A stretch of 64,000 nucleotides of DNA, from contig JAWXBY010000038.1 in NCBI GenBank assembly GCA_034440355.1, positions 1 to 64,000 on the forward strand, in the 5' to 3' direction. Positions 59,743 to 64,000 of this stretch are shown in pieces. This DNA comes from SZUA-430 sp034440355 (lineage in GTDB: Bacteria > Pseudomonadota > Alphaproteobacteria > Micropepsales > Micropepsaceae). The notes under the pieces are model-generated. The model did no database searches, had not been told where the DNA came from, and saw nothing but the letters and a program-made list of their open reading frames with translations. The stretch's first letter is position 1, and every line of letters starts with the position of its first letter. Both the position numbers and the translations under genes were made by a program.

Positions 59743-61062
59743 ATGATCCCCCGCTATTCCCGCCCCGAAATGACCGCCATCTGGTCGCCGGAAACCAAAT
59801 TCAAAATCTGGTTCGAGATCGAAGCGCACGCCGCCGACGCGCTTGCCGAACTCGGCGTCATTCCAAAAGCCGCAGCGAAGACAATCTGGGAAAAAGGCGG
59901 CAACGCCAAATTCGACGTCGCGAAAATCGACGCCATCGAGCGCGAGGTGAAGCACGACGTCATCGCCTTCCTGACCCACCTCGCCGAATTCATCGGCCCC
60001 GACGCCCGCTTCGTGCACCAGGGCATGACGTCGTCCGACGTGCTCGACACCTGCCTCAGTGTGCAGCTGAAACGCGCCGCCGACATCCTGATCGCCGACA
60101 CCGACAAAGTCCTCGCCGCTCTGAAAAAGCGCGCGCACGAATACAAAACGACGCCGACCATCGGCCGCAGCCATGGCATCCACGCCGAGCCCACCACCTT
60201 CGGCGTCAAGCTCGCGGGCTTCTACGTCGAGTTCGAACGCAACCGCGCCCGCCTCGTCACCGCACGTGAAGAGATCGCGACCTGCGCCATCTCCGGCGCC
60301 GTCGGCACCTTCGCGCAAATCGACCCGCGCGTCGAAGAACACGTCGCCAAAGCGCTGGGCCTCAAAGCCGAACCCGTCTCCACACAAGTCATCCCGCGCG
60401 ACCGCCACGCAGCGTTTTTCACGACGCTCGCCGTCGTCGCGAGTTCGGTCGAACACCTCGCCACCGAAATCCGCCACCTGCAGCGCACCGAAGTCCTGGA
60501 AGCCGAGGAGTATTTCTCCGAAGGCCAAAAAGGCTCTTCGTCCATGCCGCACAAGCGCAACCCGGTACTGACCGAAAACCTGAGCGGCCTCGCGCGCATG
60601 GTGCGCGCCTTCGCGCAACCGGCGCTTGAGAACGTCGCCCTCTGGCACGAGCGTGACATTTCGCACTCGTCGGTCGAGCGCATGATCGGCCCCGACGCCA
60701 CGATCACCCTCGACTTCGCGCTGAACCGCTTAGCGGATGTGGTCGACAAACTCGTCGTCTATCCCGAGCGCATGCAGCGCAATCTCGACCTCCTGGGCGG
60801 CCTGATCCACTCCCAGCGCGTCATGCTGAGCCTGACGCAAAAAGGCGTCGCCCGCGAAGACGCCTACCGCCTGGTCCAACGCAACGCGATGCCCGTCTGG
60901 CAAAACATGCACCACGGCCGCCAAGGCACGTCTTTCCTCGAGAATCTCAAGGCAGACGCCGACGTCACAAAAGCGTTGCCCCCCCGCGAACTTGAAGCCC
61001 TCTTCGACCTCGCCTATCACTTGAAGCACGTGGACACGATTTTCCGCCGCGTGTTCGGTTAG
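59743..61062 (+). CDS. purB: Adenylosuccinate lyase
   Basis: Acts twice in purine synthesis (SAICAR to AICAR, adenylosuccinate to AMP). 439 residues from MIPRYSRPEMTAIWSPE, the standard alphaproteobacterial start. The fumarase/aspartase signature is GSSSMPHKRNPV; further active-site strings are VHQGMTSSDVLDT and GRSHGIHAEPTTFG. An in-frame upstream TTG is not needed. The gene follows the repeat element. Confidence 0.95.
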   Translation: MIPRYSRPEMTAIWSPETKFKIWFEIEAHAADALAELGVIPKAAAKTIWEKGGNAKFDVAKIDAIEREVKHDVIAFLTHLAEFIGPDARFVHQGMTSSDVLDTCLSVQLKRAADILIADTDKVLAALKKRAHEYKTTPTIGRSHGIHAEPTTFGVKLAGFYVEFERNRARLVTAREEIATCAISGAVGTFAQIDPRVEEHVAKALGLKAEPVSTQVIPRDRHAAFFTTLAVVASSVEHLATEIRHLQRTEVLEAEEYFSEGQKGSSSMPHKRNPVLTENLSGLARMVRAFAQPALENVALWHERDISHSSVERMIGPDATITLDFALNRLADVVDKLVVYPERMQRNLDLLGGLIHSQRVMLSLTQKGVAREDAYRLVQRNAMPVWQNMHHGRQGTSFLENLKADADVTKALPPRELEALFDLAYHLKHVDTIFRRVFG

Positions 61063-61085
61063 GGCTGAGGGGCAAACAACACCGC

Positions 61086-61772
61086 ATGATGGGCACGCCG
61101 ATCGAGCTGGGCAAACTGTTCGGCGTTCAGGTTCGCGTTGAACTGACGGTTCTGCTCGTCGCCGGCCTCTTCATCTTCACGGGCCTGGGCAACAACCCGA
61201 CGCTGCAGGACGTGCTGGACCAGACGACGTTCGTCATCCTCCTCTTCGTCAGCATCTTCCTGCACGAGATGGGGCACGCCGCCGGCGCCTGGCTCTTCAA
61301 CATCCGCACGCTTGACGTGACGCTCAGCTTCTTCGGCGGTTACGCCCGCCTCGATCCACCGCCACGCCGCGCCGTCGAAGACATCGTCGTGTCCTTCGCA
61401 GGTCCCGCCACGAACCTCGCGATCGGCGGCATACTCTATCTGTGGCTCTACAATAGCGGCTCCGCGTTCCTGTCCGAACACACGTGGATCATTCTCGCCC
61501 GCGTGATGCAGGCGAACATCTTCTTAGGGCTGCTCAATCTGTTGCCCGGCCATCCGCTCGACGGCGGCCACATCGCGCGCGCCGTGCTCGGCATGTTCCT
61601 GCCGATGCCGACCGCGCGCCTCATCGTCGGCTACATCGGCGTCGCCATCGGCTTCCTCTTCATCGGCCTCGAACTGACCGGCGGCGGCTTCGGCTACGGC
61701 CTGATGGTCGGCCTGCTGCTGATCCTCGTCGCCAGCCAAGAAATCCAAGCCGCGCGTTCCAGCCGCTTCTAG
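61086..61772 (+). CDS. Site-2-type (M50) intramembrane metalloprotease-like protein
   Basis: Membrane protein of 228 residues with five or six hydrophobic segments. The zinc motif is HEMGHAAGAWL (HExxH) within a helix, and the third ligand lies in LLPGHPLDGGH (the NPDG-like Asp). It matches the SpoIVFB-like M50B group; no PDZ or CBS domain. A tandem ATG opens at 61086. It follows purB by 23 bases. Substrates cannot be inferred. Confidence 0.88.
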   Translation: MMGTPIELGKLFGVQVRVELTVLLVAGLFIFTGLGNNPTLQDVLDQTTFVILLFVSIFLHEMGHAAGAWLFNIRTLDVTLSFFGGYARLDPPPRRAVEDIVVSFAGPATNLAIGGILYLWLYNSGSAFLSEHTWIILARVMQANIFLGLLNLLPGHPLDGGHIARAVLGMFLPMPTARLIVGYIGVAIGFLFIGLELTGGGFGYGLMVGLLLILVASQEIQAARSSRF

Positions 61773-61994
61773 TTCAACCCAGTTACCCCACTGGTAATTG
61801 ACGCCGTTCGTCCCGGTGTCTTACCGTCACAGCTACTGGGGTAGTGCGGTCTCCCAGTCAGGCGCAAAAACAGCGCTCAAGAACCGTTTGATCTGCCTTT
61901 TCGGCGGACAGGCGTGTTTTGGGCAGCGTGCGCACTTCCAGCACCAGTCTCCGGCTTCGCGCTGTCCGCCGACAACGGCCTGGAGAACACGTTC

Positions 61995-62843
61995 ATGAAC
62001 CTCGATGTCTTTCTCGAGACCGCATTGTCGTCCTCAGCGTTTGGCGCAATCGCCTTCTATCTCAGCCTCATGACGGTGATCATCGTCGCCGAAGTTCTGG
62101 TCCCGCTGCACGCGCGCGGCCGGTGGAACTATGCCCACCTCATTCCCAATTTCGTCCTCACCGCGACCTACATCGCAACGAACCTGTTTTTCACCGCCGC
62201 GATCGTATTGATGCTGATATGGGTCGGCGAGATCGGTTTCGGCCTCTTCAACACGCTACAACTCGATCCGCTTGTCGAAATCGCGTTGGCGGTCTTGATC
62301 CTCGATTTCCAGACCTACGCCGTCCATGTCGCCATGCACGAAAGTTCGGGCATGTGGCGGTTTCACCGCGTCCACCACTCGGACCCAGCTGTCGACGTGA
62401 CGACCGCGTTGCGTCAGCATCCGGGTGAAAGCGTCATCCGCTTCGCCTCCCTGATTGTCTTCGCGGTGGCGATAGGCGCGAGCCCCGTCGCCTTCGCAAT
62501 CTATCGCCTATTGTCCGGCCTGCAGGCGCAGTTCGAGCATGCGAACATACGCGTGCCTCGCCGCCTCGACAGCTGGCTCTCGCTGCTGGTCACGACGCCG
62601 AACTATCACAAGGTTCATCACTCGCGCGATCATGCGGAGACGGACTCGAATTACGGCAACATCTTCTCGATTTGGGACCGGTTGTTCTTCACGTCGACAC
62701 CGTCACATCATGGCCTCGACGTCGACTACGGTCTGGAAGGCTTCGACGATCGCCGGACCCAAAGCACGTGGGGCCTACTGGCGCTCCCCTTCCGGCCGGA
62801 GCCGGTTGAACGTGACGCCGCGGAAACCCGTTCTGCCACTTGA
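61995..62843 (+). CDS. Sterol desaturase / fatty-acid hydroxylase family protein
   Basis: Di-iron membrane enzyme of 282 residues from MNLDVFLETALSSS, with several hydrophobic segments. The His boxes are HVAMHE (HxxxH), HRVHHSD (HxxHH) and HKVHHSRDH (HxxHH). It hydroxylates or desaturates a lipid in the membrane; bacterial members often act on hopanoids, carotenoids or fatty acids. The upstream frame from 61914 has no ribosome site support. Confidence 0.87.
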   Translation: MNLDVFLETALSSSAFGAIAFYLSLMTVIIVAEVLVPLHARGRWNYAHLIPNFVLTATYIATNLFFTAAIVLMLIWVGEIGFGLFNTLQLDPLVEIALAVLILDFQTYAVHVAMHESSGMWRFHRVHHSDPAVDVTTALRQHPGESVIRFASLIVFAVAIGASPVAFAIYRLLSGLQAQFEHANIRVPRRLDSWLSLLVTTPNYHKVHHSRDHAETDSNYGNIFSIWDRLFFTSTPSHHGLDVDYGLEGFDDRRTQSTWGLLALPFRPEPVERDAAETRSAT

Positions 62844-62958
62844 ACGAAACATGGTCGCGGGCTATCTTGAATGCGATCGGGGTTGCGGCAGGCTCCCGGT
62901 CTTGCCCAAGATGGTCCGCCATCCAAGCTCTGCCTCGTTTCGAAACGAGGGGCTTGTC

Positions 62959-63486
62959 ATGTCCACGTCTTCACGACCATCTGCAAAACTCACATCCGAA
63001 TTGACGAAATTGTTCGGCGACCGCCGACCGACCCGTTGGGTCACGCGCGAGCGGCCGAAGATCGACCGCATTGCGTGCCCCTGGCTTATCGCACGCTTCA
63101 TCGACGCGAGGGCTGAATTCCTCTACGTGCCGGTCAAAGAAGTCTTCGCCTTCGCCGAGCGCGAAAAAGCCGTCGCCTACGATGTCCCGGGCGCTCCGCT
63201 CGAACATGACAAGGGCGCCTGCACCTTCGATTCGTTCGTCGAACGTTTCGGTTTGAGCGCACCCGCGCTCGACCAACTCGCAACCATCGTGCGTGCAGCC
63301 GACACAAGCCGCCTCGACCTGGCGCCCGAAGCGCCCGGTCTCTACGCCATCTCGCTCGGTCTCTCGCGCATGTTCGCCGACGACCACGAGATGTTGCGTC
63401 ACGGCCTTGTCATGTATGACGCGCTATACGCATGGATTCTGAGCGCACAGGACGAGACGCACAATTGGCCGCCGAAGATCCAATAA
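62959..63486 (+). CDS. chrB: ChrB-type chromate-resistance protein
   Basis: 175 residues resembling the C-terminal domain of ChrB, the chromate-responsive regulator or associated protein: KIDRIACPWLIARFIDARAE, VPVKEVFAFAEREKAVAYDV and DKGACTFDSFVERFG. The separate N-terminal ChrB domain is absent, so this is the short form found next to chrA. Cys residues in CPWL and GACTF could bind chromate or metal. The chrA frame begins within its 3' end. Confidence 0.87.
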   Translation: MSTSSRPSAKLTSELTKLFGDRRPTRWVTRERPKIDRIACPWLIARFIDARAEFLYVPVKEVFAFAEREKAVAYDVPGAPLEHDKGACTFDSFVERFGLSAPALDQLATIVRAADTSRLDLAPEAPGLYAISLGLSRMFADDHEMLRHGLVMYDALYAWILSAQDETHNWPPKIQ

Positions 63487-64000
63487 GACTACCGGCGTTC
63501 CGGGAGGCCCTGAAACTCTGGGCCTATCTCGGCTGCGTCAATTTCGGCGGCCCGGCGGGGCAGATCGCGCTGATGCACAAGCTTCTCGTCGACGACAAGA
63601 AGTGGATCGGCGACGCGCGTTTCTTCCACGCGCTGAACTACTGCATGCTCCTGCCCGGCCCCGAAGCGCAGCAACTCGCGACCTACATCGGCTGGCTGAT
63701 GCACGGCGTAAAGGGAGGCCTCGCGGCAGGCCTCCTCTTCATTCTGCCGGGCGCACTCGTGATGCTGACCTTGAGCATCCTCTACGTGAACTACGCCGAC
63801 CTCGCCGTGGTCGACGCCATCTTCTACGGCGTGAAGGCCGCCGTCCTCGCCATCGTGATCGAAGCGATCTTCCGCATCGCCAAGCGCGCGTTCACAGGCC
63901 CCGCCATGATCGCAATCGCGGCCTTAGCCTTCATCGCCCTCTTCTTCTTCGCCGTACCCTTCCCGCTGGTCGTCTTAGGCGCCGCGATCACAGGCTTCAT
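63432..64000 (+). CDS. chrA: Chromate transporter ChrA (truncated by window end)
   Basis: Inner-membrane chromate/sulfate-related transporter. The visible 189 codons include VNFGGPAGQIALMHKLL and LPGPEAQQLATYIGWLMHG, both diagnostic of ChrA, followed by hydrophobic helices. The start is uncertain: an in-frame ATG at 63432 overlaps chrB by 55 bases, while a TTG at 63465 would start just before AAEDPIRLPAFREA; the former has no clear ribosome site. The 3' half lies outside the window. With chrB it forms a chromate-resistance pair. Confidence 0.85.
   Translation, partial: MDSERTGRDAQLAAEDPIRLPAFREALKLWAYLGCVNFGGPAGQIALMHKLLVDDKKWIGDARFFHALNYCMLLPGPEAQQLATYIGWLMHGVKGGLAAGLLFILPGALVMLTLSILYVNYADLAVVDAIFYGVKAAVLAIVIEAIFRIAKRAFTGPAMIAIAALAFIALFFFAVPFPLVVLGAAITGF

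Overview
This is a high-GC chromosomal window from an alphaproteobacterium. The assignment rests on MipZ (the Caulobacter-type division-site ATPase), a MucR/Ros regulator, a phasin, families restricted to or typical of Alphaproteobacteria (DUF1489, DUF3126), a HisKA_2/HWE-type histidine kinase and a large TonB-dependent receptor. A member of Caulobacterales (Hyphomonadaceae/Caulobacteraceae-like) fits best, but that placement is inference. I see no rRNA operon, CRISPR array, prophage, transposase or integrase. Genes are intact and tightly packed, and almost every long reading frame opposite a real gene is a high-GC shadow.

Layout. 0-8 kb: a phasin fragment, a SPOR-tailed D,D-carboxypeptidase, mipZ directly behind putA, a secreted esterase and a GNAT acetyltransferase. 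7.1-17.9 kb: leucine/isovalerate catabolism (both methylcrotonyl-CoA carboxylase subunits and methylglutaconyl-CoA hydratase), with a TonB-dependent receptor, a membrane-anchored RNase T2 and a short-chain dehydrogenase lying between liuB and liuC, and an EF-hand protein plus DUF1489 behind liuD. 18-28 kb: PAP2 phosphatase, PhoH, small membrane proteins, an amine/amino-acid oxidase, cysE, nitroreductase and an Rrf2-methyltransferase pair with a visible operator. 28-35 kb: PilZ protein, kinase and response regulator, crotonase-family protein, dehydrogenase and two tandem TorF-like porins, each with its own strong terminator. 35-45 kb: two paralogous alpha/beta hydrolases flanking an M20 amidohydrolase, a beta-barrel protein, a GPH/MFS transporter, mucR, tRNA-Leu, a CinA-type protein, map-radC and a LysR regulator. 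45-51 kb: a group that looks metal-related (His-tailed DMT transporter, HupE/UreJ permease, membrane anchor protein, His-rich periplasmic protein) plus an alcohol dehydrogenase. 51-64 kb: L,D-transpeptidase, two tandem response regulators, an S9 lipoprotein peptidase, GABA catabolism (gabD ... gabT), purB, a site-2-type protease, a sterol-desaturase-like enzyme and a chrB-chrA pair that runs off the end.

The most unusual stretch is 25.0-25.2 kb. A 25-codon reading frame there is preceded by a 14-nt exact complement of the 16S rRNA 3' tail. It is followed by a GAAA-tetraloop hairpin, a second hairpin and a strong intrinsic terminator, in an intergenic region where neither neighbouring gene could use these signals. 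It looks like a compact, highly translated small gene or dual-function RNA. Other points of interest are an Rrf2 promoter whose operator covers the start codon of an apparently leaderless message, a MucR protein missing two of its four zinc ligands, a crotonase lacking both catalytic glutamates, and several structured intergenic repeats.
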